From contig CAYVIN010000001.1 of the NCBI GenBank assembly GCA_964451375.1, forward strand, positions 1 to 64,000: 64,000 bases of DNA, written 5' to 3'. The notes beneath the pieces were generated by a model. That model was not told the origin of the DNA and made no database searches. It saw only the letters and a list, made by a program, of their open reading frames with translations. A program made the position numbers and the translations under genes. This document shows positions 47,503 through 56,542 of the stretch, piece after piece. Position 1 is the first letter of the stretch. Each line of letters opens with the position of its first letter. This DNA comes from JAGXQV01 sp964451375 (GTDB lineage Bacteria; Pseudomonadota; Gammaproteobacteria; Burkholderiales; Sulfuricellaceae).

Positions 47503-49479
47503 ATGTTCGACGACATCGTCTACGACGGCGCGGACGCCATTGAGCGCGCCTGGCGCGAAGGCCTGACACCCGACCCGCTACTCAGCGTCTCGGAATGGGC
47601 GGATCGACACCGCATGTTGTCCACCAAATCCTCTGCCGAGCCGGGGCGCTGGCGCACCAGCCGTACCCCATATTTGAAGGAAATCATGGACTGCCTGTCA
47701 CCTACCTCACCGGTGGAACGGGTGGTATTCATGGCTGGCGGACAACTGGGTAAAACGGAATGCGGCAATAACTGGATCGGCTACGTCATCCACCACGCCC
47801 CCGGCCCGATGATGGCGGTCTCGCCTACTGTTGAGATGGCCAAGCGCAACTCCAAGCAGCGCATCGACCCGCTGATTGAGGAGTCGCCGGTCCTCGCCGA
47901 GCTGATTGCCCCGTCGCGCAGCCGCGATGCCGGCAATACCATCCTGGCCAAGGAATTCCGGGGCGGCGTGCTGGTGATGACCGGGGCGAATTCAGCGGTG
48001 GGCCTGCGCTCCATGCCGGTGCGCTACCTATTCCTCGACGAAGTCGATGGCTATCCGCGTGACGTTGAGGGAGAGGGCGATGCCATCAGCCTGGCGGAGG
48101 CCAGAACGAGAACCTTCGCCCGCCGCAAAATCTTCATCGTCTCGACCCCCACCATCTCCGGGGCATCGAGCATCGAACGCGAATACCTGGCCTCCGACCA
48201 GCGTCGCTACTTCGTGCACTGTCCGCTGTGCGGGCATGCCCAGTTTCTGCGCTTCGAGCAGTTGCGCTGGCCGAAGGGCAAACCGGAGAGCGCTGCCTAT
48301 GTCTGCGCCCAGTGCGACCGTGAAATCGCCGAGCACCACAAGACCAACATGCTCGCCCACGGCAAATGGCAGGCCACCAACCCCGGATATACCGGCAAGA
48401 CCGCCGGCTTCCATCTCTCCAGCCTGTACAGCCCCCTGGGCTGGCGTAGTTGGCGGGACATCGCCGCCGCCTGGGAAGCAGCGGTCAACCGTGACAGCGG
48501 CTCGGCTGCGGCGATCAAGAGCTTCAAGAACACCGAACTGGGCGAGACCTGGATCGAGGAAGGCGAAGCCCCGGATTGGCAACGTCTGCTTGAGCGTCGC
48601 GAAGACTACCCAATCGGCACGATCCCCCAAGGCGGGCTACTGCTGGTGGGGGGCGCCGACGTACAGAAGGATCGCATCGAAGCCAGCATCTGGGCCTTTG
48701 GGCGCGGCAAGGAATCCTGGCTCATCGAGCACCGGGTGCTGATGGGTGACACCGCCCGCGAAGCGGTATGGAAACGCCTCGCCGAAATGCTCCAGGAAAC
48801 CTGGACACATGCATCGGGCTGCCAAATTCCGCTGGCGCGGTTCGCGCTCGACACCGGCTTCGCCACCCAGGAGGCCTACGCCTTCGTGCGCGCCGTCAAA
48901 GACCCACGCGTCATGGCCATCAAAGGCGTCGCTCGGGGCGCGGCTTTGGTCGGCACGCCCACGGCGGTGGAAGCCACCGTAAATGGAAAGAAACTGCGCC
49001 GGGGCATCAAACTCTTCGCGGTGGCGGTCGGCATCGCCAAGTTGGAGTTCTACAACAACCTGCGCAAGGCCCCGGAGATTAATGAGGACGGAACCGTGCG
49101 CTATCCCGCAGGGTATGTCCATCTCCCCAAGATGGACGGTGAATACATCCAGCAGCTTTGTTCCGAGCAGTTGGTCACGCGCCGCGACCGTAACGGCTTC
49201 GCCGTGCGCGAATGGCAGAAGATGCGCGAGAGGAACGAAGGTCTTGATATTTTTGTGTATTCGCGCGCCGCCGCCAGCGCGTCCGCTCTGGATCGCTTCG
49301 AAGAGCGCCACTGGCGCGAACTGGAGAAGCAACTCGGCCTGGCGCCACCCACAGCAGATGCCGTACCTCTTGTTCCAACCCAACCGAATGAAATGCCCAA
49401 CGCCACCCCTCAAGGTGGCGTTGGTCTTTCTGGAGCCGGTCGGCGGCGGGTAATCCGCAGCAACTGGCTCAAAAGATAG
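47503..49479 (+). CDS. Terminase large subunit (GpA family)
   Basis: The 658-residue GpA-like protein has an N-terminal ATPase (ERVVFMAGGQLGKTECGNNW, the Walker A-like region, and YLFLDEVDGYP, Walker B), the C...C zinc-like segment VHCPLCGHAQF...CAQCD, and a C-terminal nuclease domain (RIEASIWAFGRGKESWLIEHR, DTGFATQEAYAF). It cuts and pumps DNA into proheads. The family is lambda-type, which predicts cos packaging. Confidence 0.94.
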   Translation: MFDDIVYDGADAIERAWREGLTPDPLLSVSEWADRHRMLSTKSSAEPGRWRTSRTPYLKEIMDCLSPTSPVERVVFMAGGQLGKTECGNNWIGYVIHHAPGPMMAVSPTVEMAKRNSKQRIDPLIEESPVLAELIAPSRSRDAGNTILAKEFRGGVLVMTGANSAVGLRSMPVRYLFLDEVDGYPRDVEGEGDAISLAEARTRTFARRKIFIVSTPTISGASSIEREYLASDQRRYFVHCPLCGHAQFLRFEQLRWPKGKPESAAYVCAQCDREIAEHHKTNMLAHGKWQATNPGYTGKTAGFHLSSLYSPLGWRSWRDIAAAWEAAVNRDSGSAAAIKSFKNTELGETWIEEGEAPDWQRLLERREDYPIGTIPQGGLLLVGGADVQKDRIEASIWAFGRGKESWLIEHRVLMGDTAREAVWKRLAEMLQETWTHASGCQIPLARFALDTGFATQEAYAFVRAVKDPRVMAIKGVARGAALVGTPTAVEATVNGKKLRRGIKLFAVAVGIAKLEFYNNLRKAPEINEDGTVRYPAGYVHLPKMDGEYIQQLCSEQLVTRRDRNGFAVREWQKMRERNEGLDIFVYSRAAASASALDRFEERHWRELEKQLGLAPPTADAVPLVPTQPNEMPNATPQGGVGLSGAGRRRVIRSNWLKR

Positions 49480-49487
49480 GACTGAGT

Positions 49488-49560
49488 GCTGTGGACTGAG
49501 GACTGAGTAAAACCGTCGCGTAGCGACACCACGCACTCAGTCCTCAAACCTCAGTCCTGA
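49488..49560 (+). repeat. CTCAGTCC-type inverted repeats
   Basis: ACTGAGGACTGAGT (49495-49508) faces ACTCAGTCCTCA (49535-49546), with a small hairpin GTCGC-GTA-GCGAC between. Related ACTCAGTCCTCAGTACTCAA lies inside the tape-measure gene near 62570. It occupies the gap between terL and the fibre-like genes. Confidence 0.65.
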
Positions 49561-49592
49561 ACTCAACCCCCCAACTAAAAAGGAAAGCTCTC

Positions 49593-50096
49593 ATGAGTCA
49601 ACAAACCCGCCTCGAATCCCTAGTCCAACGCCTGGCAGCGGAATTCAAGACCGTCTACGGTCGGGTCGGCACCCTCGGCAATCTCTCCACCACTGACAAG
49701 ACCAGCCTGGTGTCGGCGATCAATGAACTGCGCAACCAGATCGACACCGTCGCCGCCGTTCAGGTGATCGATGACGCCAATCCAAGCTCGCTGTCCACCA
49801 CCTTCTCGGCGTCCAAGATTACCGGCCTCTTGGGTGACCTCAAAGCAGAAATCTTGGGTGGCGCCGATGCCGCCTACGACACCTTGCTGGAAATCCAGCA
49901 AGCGCTGCAGTCCGGCGACTCGGCCACCCAAGCGCTGCTGGATGCGGTCAACAAGCGCGTGCGTTATGACGCGGCCCAGACCCTGACGGCGGAAGAGCAA
50001 GCCCAGGCGCGCAGCAACATCGGCGCGGTCGCGACCACCGACATCGGTAATCCCGATTTCGACTTCGTCGCCGCCTTCGAAGCTGCGCTGGTGTAA
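49593..50096 (+). CDS. Fibre-like phage structural protein
   Basis: The 167-residue protein has VYGRVGTLGNLSTTDKTSLVSAINELRNQID, a coiled coil, and AQTLTAEEQAQARSNIGAVATTD, a motif repeatedly seen in phage tail fibres and head fibres, ending in FDFVAAFEAAL. It is probably a trimeric fibre component. The gene follows terL and starts a three-gene insert before gpW, where lambda has none. A clear ribosome binding site (AAGGAAAG) precedes ATG 49593. Confidence 0.7.
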   Translation: MSQQTRLESLVQRLAAEFKTVYGRVGTLGNLSTTDKTSLVSAINELRNQIDTVAAVQVIDDANPSSLSTTFSASKITGLLGDLKAEILGGADAAYDTLLEIQQALQSGDSATQALLDAVNKRVRYDAAQTLTAEEQAQARSNIGAVATTDIGNPDFDFVAAFEAALV

Positions 50097-50165
50097 CCCC
50101 TGGCCGGCCTCGTTCTCGCTGCATTGATCGAGAGCGAGGTCGGCCCATTGAGACAATGGACGATC

Positions 50166-50954
50166 ATGACCCCTTCAAGTCTGCAAACGCGCCTGACCAC
50201 CTTCAAGGACTGGTTGGCACAATCAAAACTGAATTCACCCACACTCTCGGTGCCGCTGGCCAATGCTGCCATCGTGCAACAAAGCGCCATCCTCGCCCAA
50301 GGCGATGTCCTGGAAATTCCTCATGCCCGTGACACGAAGCTGCTGCGCCTGGTCACGCTGACCGAAGGTGCCTCGGTTGCCGAAGCGCTGCCCTTGATCC
50401 CCCTGATGAGTGGTGCCAGTTCGCCGGAATGCATTCTCTCCGCCTCGTCGGAATACCCCACTCGGGAAGCCTGGTTGGCCGCAAACCGCACGGTGGACAG
50501 CGCCTGGGAGAGCAACGGCGCGACCAGCGCTTGGTGGCGCTGCCAGTTTACCCAACCCCAGATGGTGCATAGCTATACGCTCAGCGCGCGTTCCGCCTAC
50601 GGCGACGGCGGGCCGCGCGACTGGCAATTCCGAGGTTCCCACGACGGCGAGAACTGGGAAGTGCTGGATACCCATAACAGCGTGAGCTGGGTCAACAGCG
50701 AGCACAAGGACTTTACCTTGGCGACCCCGGCGACCTTTACCTATTTCGACATCTTCATGACCGCGTCGAACCGTCCCGACTACGCTGCGCCGCTGCTCCT
50801 GGGCGAAGTGCAGTTCTTCGGTGGCGTGCCGACGCAAAGCGTCGTGGCCTCACCGCTCGACTACCAAATCACCTTACTGGACAACCTGACCCGCATCACC
50901 CGCCTGACACCGGCACCCCAGTCGCGCCGACTCACCGTCACGGTGCGGTTGTGA
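50166..50954 (+). CDS. Discoidin-domain (F5/8 type C) phage protein
   Basis: The 262-residue protein has an N-terminal helical region and a discoidin-type domain: ECILSASSEYPTREAWLAANRTVDSAWESNGATSAWWRCQFTQPQMVHSYTLSARSAYGDGGPRDWQFRGSHDGENWEVLDTHNSVSW, ending in a TPQYDYQI-like strand region. Discoidin domains bind glycans or protein. A TTG start at 50124 would add 14 residues; ATG 50166 is more typical. It may act as a host-recognition or capsid-decoration protein. Confidence 0.75.
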   Translation: MTPSSLQTRLTTFKDWLAQSKLNSPTLSVPLANAAIVQQSAILAQGDVLEIPHARDTKLLRLVTLTEGASVAEALPLIPLMSGASSPECILSASSEYPTREAWLAANRTVDSAWESNGATSAWWRCQFTQPQMVHSYTLSARSAYGDGGPRDWQFRGSHDGENWEVLDTHNSVSWVNSEHKDFTLATPATFTYFDIFMTASNRPDYAAPLLLGEVQFFGGVPTQSVVASPLDYQITLLDNLTRITRLTPAPQSRRLTVTVRL

Positions 50955-51340
50955 GTCTTGCCCAGCGCATCACGGAACTCGCCCAGCGCATCGGCGAGGA
51001 GATGCGTCATCTGGTTGCCACCGACCATCCGGGGTTGGCCCGTGCCTGGGTCAACTTCGGCTGGGAGGGCGGGCAGGTGCGCATCCATGCCGCACACGGG
51101 GTGGAAGACGTCATCCGCCTCGGCAGAGGGCGCTACCGGGTGATCTTCGCCCAACCCTTCCAGGATGCCCATTACGCCTGGGTCGCCTTCGCGCGTCACG
51201 CTGGCAAGGGCGGTATTCGTTTCGCCGCCGCCCGTGCCGAGGTCGAGGACAAGACCGCCAAGGATATCGAAATTGCCTATCTTCGCCCTGGCGGGAAATT
51301 GCGGGATTCCCCAGAAATCAGTCTGATTATTTACCGATAA
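50951..51340 (+). CDS. Tail-fibre-type domain protein
   Basis: The 129-residue protein starts with a heptad helix (SLAQRITELAQRIGEEMRHLV) and then has ARAWVNFGWEGGQVRIHAAHGVEDVIRLGRGRYRVIFAQPFQDAHYAWVAFARH, which matches the AWVNF...IR...V..I...GxGxYxVxF domain found at the ends of many phage tail fibres. It is a likely receptor-binding or decoration protein. GTG 50951 overlaps the upstream stop (GTGA). Confidence 0.75.
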   Translation: MSLAQRITELAQRIGEEMRHLVATDHPGLARAWVNFGWEGGQVRIHAAHGVEDVIRLGRGRYRVIFAQPFQDAHYAWVAFARHAGKGGIRFAAARAEVEDKTAKDIEIAYLRPGGKLRDSPEISLIIYR

Positions 51341-51342
51341 CC

Positions 51343-51564
51343 ATGGCCTACTCCGAAGAACAACTCAACGCCCTCCAATCCGCTCTCGCCAAAGGTGAGC
51401 GTCGTGTCAGCTTCGAAGACAAGACCGTCGAATACCGCTCGGTCGAAGAATTGAAGCTGGCGATCCGTGAAGTGGAACGTGGCCTGTTCGAACAGGCGGT
51501 GGGCACCGGCTACTGGCCGCGTGCGGTACGCCAAGTGCGCTTGACCACCGGCAAAGGGTTTTAA
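51343..51564 (+). CDS. gpW-like head-tail joining protein
   Basis: The 73-residue protein (AYSEEQLNALQSALAKGERRVSFEDKTVEYRSVEELKLAIREVERGLFEQAVGTGYWPRAVRQVRLTTGKGF) matches lambda gpW in size and in the DRTVxYRSxxEL segment. gpW forms the ring that connects portal to tail. It lies directly before the portal gene, as in lambda. Confidence 0.9.
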   Translation: MAYSEEQLNALQSALAKGERRVSFEDKTVEYRSVEELKLAIREVERGLFEQAVGTGYWPRAVRQVRLTTGKGF

Positions 51565-51568
51565 TCTC

Positions 51569-53062
51569 GTGTCCTGGTTTCCCAAGCTCAAAGCCCTGTT
51601 CGGCGGTGCGCCGATTCATGAAGCCGCTGGACGCGGACGTCGCGCCCTGGCCTGGATGCCCGGCAATCCCGGCGCAGTGGCGGCCATGCTGGCCACCCAA
51701 AGCGACCTGCGCATTAAGAGCCGCGACCTGGCGCGGCGCAACGCCTGGGCCGCCGCCGGTATCGAAGCTTTCGTCGCCAACTGCATCGGCACCGGCATCA
51801 AACCGCAGAGCCTGGCCAAGGACGACACCTTCCGCACCGAAGTCCAAGCCCTATGGCGCGACTGGACGGAAGAAGCGGATGCGGCAGGGCAGACCGATTT
51901 CTATGGACTGCAAGCCTTGGCTTGCCGGGCCATGTTGGAAGGCGGTGAGTGTCTGATCCGCCTGCGGCCCCGGCGTATTGAAGATGGCCTATCAGTACCG
52001 CTGCAACTGCAATTGTTGGAGCCTGAGCATTTGCCGCTCAATCTCAACACCGAAGTGCGCGAAGGCAAAAATGCCGGCAACGTGATTCGTTCCGGTATCG
52101 AGTTCGACGCCTTGGGACGGCGGGTAGCCTATCACCTCTATCGCTCCCACCCCGAGGACGGGGTGCTCTCACCCATGTCCGGACAAGGCGGCCTGGATAC
52201 AGTACGCATCGACGCCAGCGAGATTATCCATCTCTACCGCGTACTGCGCCCCGGCCAAATCCGTGGCGAACCCTGGCTCTCAAGGGCGCTGGTCAAGCTC
52301 AACGAACTCGACCAATACGACGACGCCGAATTGGTACGCAAGAAGACCGCCGCGATGTTCGCCGGCTTCATCACTCGTCTCTCCCCCGAAGACAACCTGC
52401 TCGGCGAAGGCCTGCCGGACGATGCTGGGGTGGCCCTGGCTGGGTTGGAGCCGGGCACCATGCAAATCCTCGAACCCGGTGAGGATATCAAGTTCTCCGA
52501 CCCGGCGGACGTCGGCGGTAGCTATTCGGAATTCCTGCGCAACCAGTTCCGTGCGGTGGCGGCAGCCATTGGGATTACCTACGAGCAATTAACCGGCGAC
52601 CTCACCGGCGTCAATTACTCCAGCATTCGCGCAGGACTCCTGGAATTCCGCCGCCGCTGCGAAATGATCCAGCACTCGGTGATCGTCCATCAACTGTGCC
52701 GCCCGGTATGGTCAGCGTGGTTAAAGCAAGCGGTGCTGTCTGGCGCGATTACCGCGCCCGGCTATGCCCGCCGCAAACGCGAATACCTCGCCAGCAAATG
52801 GGTGCCGCAGGGTTGGCAATGGGTCGATCCCGAGAAGGAATTCAAAGCAATGCTGCTGGCGATCCGGGCGGGATTGATGAGTCGCTCGGAAGCCATTTCA
52901 ACCTTCGGCTATGACGCCGAGGACGTGGATCGGGAGATTGCCGCCGATAACGCCCGCGCCGATGGATTGGGGCTGGTGTTTGAAAGCGATCCGCGCCACG
53001 ACAAGCAGCCGGCATCGTCGCAGCCCAGCAACACCCCCGCCCATCCTACCCCGGACAACTGA
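51569..53062 (+). CDS. Portal protein (lambda gpB family)
   Basis: The 497-residue protein has ARGRRALAWMPGNPGAVAAM near the N-terminus, DLARRNAWAAAGIEAFVANCIGTGIKPQ, HLYRVLRPGQIRGEPWLSRALVKLNELDQYDDAELVRKKTAAMFAGF, and the RAVAAAIGITYEQLTGDLTGVNYSSIRAGLLEFRRR core, all characteristic of lambda-type portals. It forms the 12-fold DNA gateway. It begins with GTG 51569. The variable tail is likely cleaved or disordered. Confidence 0.94.
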   Translation: MSWFPKLKALFGGAPIHEAAGRGRRALAWMPGNPGAVAAMLATQSDLRIKSRDLARRNAWAAAGIEAFVANCIGTGIKPQSLAKDDTFRTEVQALWRDWTEEADAAGQTDFYGLQALACRAMLEGGECLIRLRPRRIEDGLSVPLQLQLLEPEHLPLNLNTEVREGKNAGNVIRSGIEFDALGRRVAYHLYRSHPEDGVLSPMSGQGGLDTVRIDASEIIHLYRVLRPGQIRGEPWLSRALVKLNELDQYDDAELVRKKTAAMFAGFITRLSPEDNLLGEGLPDDAGVALAGLEPGTMQILEPGEDIKFSDPADVGGSYSEFLRNQFRAVAAAIGITYEQLTGDLTGVNYSSIRAGLLEFRRRCEMIQHSVIVHQLCRPVWSAWLKQAVLSGAITAPGYARRKREYLASKWVPQGWQWVDPEKEFKAMLLAIRAGLMSRSEAISTFGYDAEDVDREIAADNARADGLGLVFESDPRHDKQPASSQPSNTPAHPTPDN

Positions 53063-53064
53063 CC

Positions 53065-54357
53065 ATGTTTTTACCGCATCTCGCGTCCCGACTCTACGGG
53101 ACGCCGCTCTTGATCGCCCCGCCAAAACTGGAGGTGATCCTCGCAGTCCTGGGGGAGCGCATCGGCCTACCGCATGCCGCCATCGGCAATTTGCCAGTGC
53201 CATCGCAAAAGCCGGAACCGGTATCTCCTTCCGGTGGCATCGCGGTCATCCCTATTTACGGCACCCTGGTACGCCGTACTGCTGGGCTGGAAGCCGACTC
53301 GGGACTCACCAGTTACCAGAGCCTTGCCGCCATGCTCGATGCCGCCGTGGCCGCGCCGGAGATCAGCGGCATCCTGCTCGACATCGACAGCCCCGGCGGC
53401 GAAGCGGGTGGGGTATTCGATCTCGCCGACCGGATACGCGCCGCCTGCAAAAAGAAGAAGGTCTACGCCGTTGCCAACGATCATGCCTACTCGGCGGCCT
53501 ATGCGCTGGCCTCCAGCGCCGAGCGGGTCTTCCTCACCCGTACCGGCGGGGTCGGCTCCATCGGCGTGATCGCCATGCACGTCGATCAATCGGTCCGCGA
53601 TGCTCAGGCGGGCTACTGCTACACCACGGTCTTCGCCGGTGCCCGCAAAAACGATCTCAACCCCCACGAGCCGATCAGCGACGCGGGTCTCGCGTTCCTG
53701 CAAGCCGAGATCAACCGGATTTACGGCCTCTTCACCAACACCGTCGCACGCAACCGCAACATGACGCTGGAGACCGTGACGGCTACCGAGGCGGGACTGT
53801 TCTTCGCCCAAGACGCCGTCAGCGCGGGACTCGCCGACGCTGTCGGCACTTTCGACGACGCCCTCACGGCGCTGGCGGAAGCGATGACGCCGCGACTGCT
53901 GTTTCCGATATCCGCCGGTGCGTCCAGCCGTTCTGTTTCCGCAACCCTTTCAACACCTACCCCCAAGGAGAAACTTCTCATGGAAGACCCCACCCCTGAT
54001 CCTGTTCCTGATCGAGCAGCAGATTCCGCTGAGGACGCGCCTGCTCCTCGCCGTGAGCCAGTTGCCGTCGCAACAGTGAACGCCGCTGGCCATCTACCGG
54101 TGCCCGGCCTGACCCTGGCTGATGCCCAAGAAATCGCCGAGCTGTGCCAACTGGCCGGTTGCCCGGAACGGATCGCCGGTTATCTCGCCAACGGTACGCC
54201 GACCGCGTCGGTACGCCGGGAATTGCTGTCCCTCCAAGCGTCCGGCACGGAAGTCACCAGCCGCCTGGTACCCGAGCCCAGCTTCGCTAAACCCGAATCC
54301 CTCTCCGACAACCCCCTGATACGTGCGGCCCTGAAGAAGGCCGGCAAGGAGAACTGA
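53065..54357 (+). CDS. Head maturation protease of S49 (SppA/ClpP-like) family with scaffold tail
   Basis: The 430-residue protein has an S49 serine protease domain (GGIAVIPIYGTLVRRTA, ILLDIDSPGGEAGGVFDL, the Ser region LTRTGGVGSIGVIAMHVD and a Lys in ARKNDLNPHEPIS) spanning about 40-285. A C-terminal tail (300-430), rich in Pro and Ala, resembles capsid scaffold. In lambda, C protease and Nu3 scaffold share this organisation; a strong internal ribosome binding site at 53965 supports an internal scaffold product. Confidence 0.92.
   Translation: MFLPHLASRLYGTPLLIAPPKLEVILAVLGERIGLPHAAIGNLPVPSQKPEPVSPSGGIAVIPIYGTLVRRTAGLEADSGLTSYQSLAAMLDAAVAAPEISGILLDIDSPGGEAGGVFDLADRIRAACKKKKVYAVANDHAYSAAYALASSAERVFLTRTGGVGSIGVIAMHVDQSVRDAQAGYCYTTVFAGARKNDLNPHEPISDAGLAFLQAEINRIYGLFTNTVARNRNMTLETVTATEAGLFFAQDAVSAGLADAVGTFDDALTALAEAMTPRLLFPISAGASSRSVSATLSTPTPKEKLLMEDPTPDPVPDRAADSAEDAPAPRREPVAVATVNAAGHLPVPGLTLADAQEIAELCQLAGCPERIAGYLANGTPTASVRRELLSLQASGTEVTSRLVPEPSFAKPESLSDNPLIRAALKKAGKEN
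53980..54357 (+). CDS. Nested scaffold protein (internal start in protease gene)
   Basis: An in-frame ATG at 53980 follows AAGGAG (53965-53970) by 9 bases, an unusually good internal ribosome binding site. The 125-residue product would be MEDPTPDPVPDRAADS... through to the end of the protease ORF, including HLPVPGLTLADAQEIAELCQLAGCPERIAGYLANGTPTASVRRELLSLQ. This mirrors Nu3, the scaffold of lambda, produced from inside gene C. The prediction rests on sequence alone. Confidence 0.6.
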   Translation: MEDPTPDPVPDRAADSAEDAPAPRREPVAVATVNAAGHLPVPGLTLADAQEIAELCQLAGCPERIAGYLANGTPTASVRRELLSLQASGTEVTSRLVPEPSFAKPESLSDNPLIRAALKKAGKEN

Positions 54358-54358
54358 C

Positions 54359-54754
54359 ATGGCAAAGCAACCCAGCATTCCGCCCATCGCAGAAGGCCTC
54401 AACCTGGGCGACCTGCTCAAGTACGAAGCCCCCAATCTCTACTCCCGCGACCAGGTCACTGTCCTCGCCGGACATATTCTCTCCCTTGGCTCGGTGGTCG
54501 GCATCGTCACCGCGACCACCAAGATCAAAATCTTCGATCCGTCTGCCACGGACGGCAGCGAAGTCGCCGCCGGGGTAATGATCCAGGACTGCGACGCAGC
54601 CTTGGCCGAACGAGACGATGGCCTGATGATCGCCCGCCACGCCATGGTCGCCGATCACGCCCTGGTCTGGCCCACCGGCATTACCGTCTCGGAGAAGACA
54701 ACCGCCATCCGCCAGCTAAAAGCCGCCGGCATCCTGGTCCGCAAAGGAATCTGA
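54359..54754 (+). CDS. Head decoration protein (gpD-like)
   Basis: The 131-residue protein has EGLNLGDLLKYEAPNLYSRDQVTVLAGHILSLGSVVGIVT and GVMIQDCDAA..., the pattern of gpD/head-stabilisation proteins that bind the expanded capsid at three-fold points. It directly precedes the major capsid gene, as in lambda. The start is one base after the previous stop. Confidence 0.85.
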   Translation: MAKQPSIPPIAEGLNLGDLLKYEAPNLYSRDQVTVLAGHILSLGSVVGIVTATTKIKIFDPSATDGSEVAAGVMIQDCDAALAERDDGLMIARHAMVADHALVWPTGITVSEKTTAIRQLKAAGILVRKGI

Positions 54755-54756
54755 TC

Positions 54757-55767
54757 ATGCCCATGAATAATCCCTTCAATTCGCCGGCCTTCAACATGAC
54801 GGCGCTGACCACCGCGATCAATATCCTGCCGAATCAGTACGGCAAGCTCGAACAGATGAATCTGTTCCCAACCAAGCCAGTACGTTTCCGCCAAATCGCC
54901 CTCGAAGAAAAAAATGGCGTCCTCAATCTCCTCCCCACGCTACCACCCGGCGCACCCGGTTCGGTGGGCAAACACGGCAAGCGCAGCATGCGCTCCTTCG
55001 TGATTCCGCACATTCCCCACGACGATGTCGTGCTGCCCGAGGAAGTCCAAGGGGTACGCGCCTTCGGCACGGAAAGTGAATTGCAGACGGTCGCCAACGT
55101 CATGACCGAACACCTGCAAACCATGCGCAACAAGCACGCCATTACCCTGGAGCACCTGCGCATGGGCGCCCTCAAGGGAGAAATCCTCGATGCCGACGGC
55201 TCGACCCTCTACAACCTCTACGACGAATTCAAGATTACCCAGGAGGTGGTCAACTTCGAACTCAACTCCGCCAATACCGATGTCAAGAAAAAGTGCATCG
55301 ACCTGCAGCGTTACCTCGAAGACAACCTGCGCGGCGAATACATGACCCGTATCCATTGCCTGGTGTCGCCGGAGTTCTACGATGCCCTGACCGGCCACGC
55401 CAAGGTGCAAAAAGCCTACGACCGCTGGCAGGAAGGGGCGGCGCTGCGCGACGACATGCGTGCCTCATTCCCCTTCGGTGGCATCACCTTTGAGGAATAC
55501 CGGGGACAAGCCACCGACCTTGAAGGCGAGGTACGGCGCTTCATCGCCGAAGGGGAAGCGCATGCCTTCCCCATGGGCACCATCGACACTTTCGGTACGT
55601 ACTTCGCCCCGGCGGATTTTAACGAAACTGCCAATACCCTCGGGCAACCGCTGTACGCCAAGCAGGAACCCAAGAAGTTCGACCGGGGCACCGATCTGCA
55701 CACCCAGTCCAACCCGTTGCCGATGTGCCATCGACCGGCGGTGTTGGTGAAACTGATGGCGCAGTGA
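54757..55767 (+). CDS. Major capsid protein (gpE family)
   Basis: The 336-residue protein starts MPMNNPFNSPAFNMTALTTAINILPNQYGKLEQMNLFPTKPVRFRQIALEEKNGVLNLLP and has FVIPHIPHDDVVLPEEVQGVRAFG, LEHLRMGALKGEILDADGS, and FEEYRGQ... IAEGEAHAFPMGT, matching the HK97-fold gpE family. It builds the icosahedral shell. Its size is close to lambda E (341). Confidence 0.95.
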   Translation: MPMNNPFNSPAFNMTALTTAINILPNQYGKLEQMNLFPTKPVRFRQIALEEKNGVLNLLPTLPPGAPGSVGKHGKRSMRSFVIPHIPHDDVVLPEEVQGVRAFGTESELQTVANVMTEHLQTMRNKHAITLEHLRMGALKGEILDADGSTLYNLYDEFKITQEVVNFELNSANTDVKKKCIDLQRYLEDNLRGEYMTRIHCLVSPEFYDALTGHAKVQKAYDRWQEGAALRDDMRASFPFGGITFEEYRGQATDLEGEVRRFIAEGEAHAFPMGTIDTFGTYFAPADFNETANTLGQPLYAKQEPKKFDRGTDLHTQSNPLPMCHRPAVLVKLMAQ

Positions 55768-55780
55768 GGAGAACAAAACC

Positions 55781-56083
55781 GTGAACCTTGCTGAGCAAGT
55801 CTATGAAGCGGCGGCCAACGCCGGATTCCTCAAGGTGTGCGTCTGGCAACCCAGCAACGGCAGCCCCGCGCAGAAATATCCCGTTGGACTGCGCGCCCCC
55901 GATGATTCCGTTCTCGACAATCTGACCCTGAGCCGGGAAACCGTTATCTCCTTCCCTGCATCGTGCTTCGTTGGGCTGGCTACTCGCGATGTGGTGGAAG
56001 TTGATGGCGTCCGATTCCAGGTACGGGAAGTCCGCGCAATCGGTGACGGTTCCGAGACGCGCGCCAAGCTGACGCGATTGTGA
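55781..56083 (+). CDS. Phage head-tail joining-type protein (unknown)
   Basis: The 100-residue protein (MNLAEQVYEAAANAGFLKVCVWQPSNGSPAQKYPVGLRAPDDSV...VVEVDGVRFQVREVRAIGDGSE) occupies the position of lambda FI/FII between capsid and tail genes, with a beta-rich core like gpFII-type proteins (RDVVEVDGVRFQVREV). Function is inferred from position. GTG 55781 is the start. The sequence does not allow a confident name. Confidence 0.65.
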   Translation: MNLAEQVYEAAANAGFLKVCVWQPSNGSPAQKYPVGLRAPDDSVLDNLTLSRETVISFPASCFVGLATRDVVEVDGVRFQVREVRAIGDGSETRAKLTRL

Positions 56084-56092
56084 TGCCGCGCC

Positions 56093-56536
56093 ATGCAAAA
56101 TTCCATCCGCGAACAAATCCTGCAAAGGATGCTGGAAGTCCTACGCCCGGTCGCCGAAGCACAAAGCGCAACGCTGCACCGCTCGCCGACCGTTGCCATT
56201 AGCCGCGAGCACTGCCCGGCATTGGTGGTATTCGCCGAAGGGGATGCCATCGTCGAGCGCGCCAACGACCGGGTAACTCGTGAACTGACGGTCAAGCTCT
56301 TCGCAGTGGCGCGGGCGATTCCGCCCGTTGATCCAGAAAGCGAGGCCGACCGGCTGCTCACCGCAGCTCATGCCGCGCTGTTCCAGGATGCCAACCTGGG
56401 TGGTCTGTGTCTGGGTATCCGGGAATTGGACAGCGATTTCGAGGTGGAGGATGCCGATGCGGTCGCAGCGGCGATTCCGGCGCGCTACCAGATCAGCTAC
56501 CGCACCCTCGCCAACGATCTCACCCAATCAGGATAA
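56093..56536 (+). CDS. Tail completion-type protein (gpU/minor tail region)
   Basis: The 147-residue protein starts MQNSIREQILQRMLEVLRPVAEAQSATLHRSPTVAISREHCPALVVFAEGD and has RELTVKLFAVARA and GGLCLGIRELDSDFEVEDADAVAAAIPARYQISYRT. It has the character of tail terminator/gpU-like proteins that cap the tail tube; the SYRTL ending is typical. Function is inferred from position and pattern. Confidence 0.7.
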   Translation: MQNSIREQILQRMLEVLRPVAEAQSATLHRSPTVAISREHCPALVVFAEGDAIVERANDRVTRELTVKLFAVARAIPPVDPESEADRLLTAAHAALFQDANLGGLCLGIRELDSDFEVEDADAVAAAIPARYQISYRTLANDLTQSG

Positions 56537-56542
56537 AGCGCC

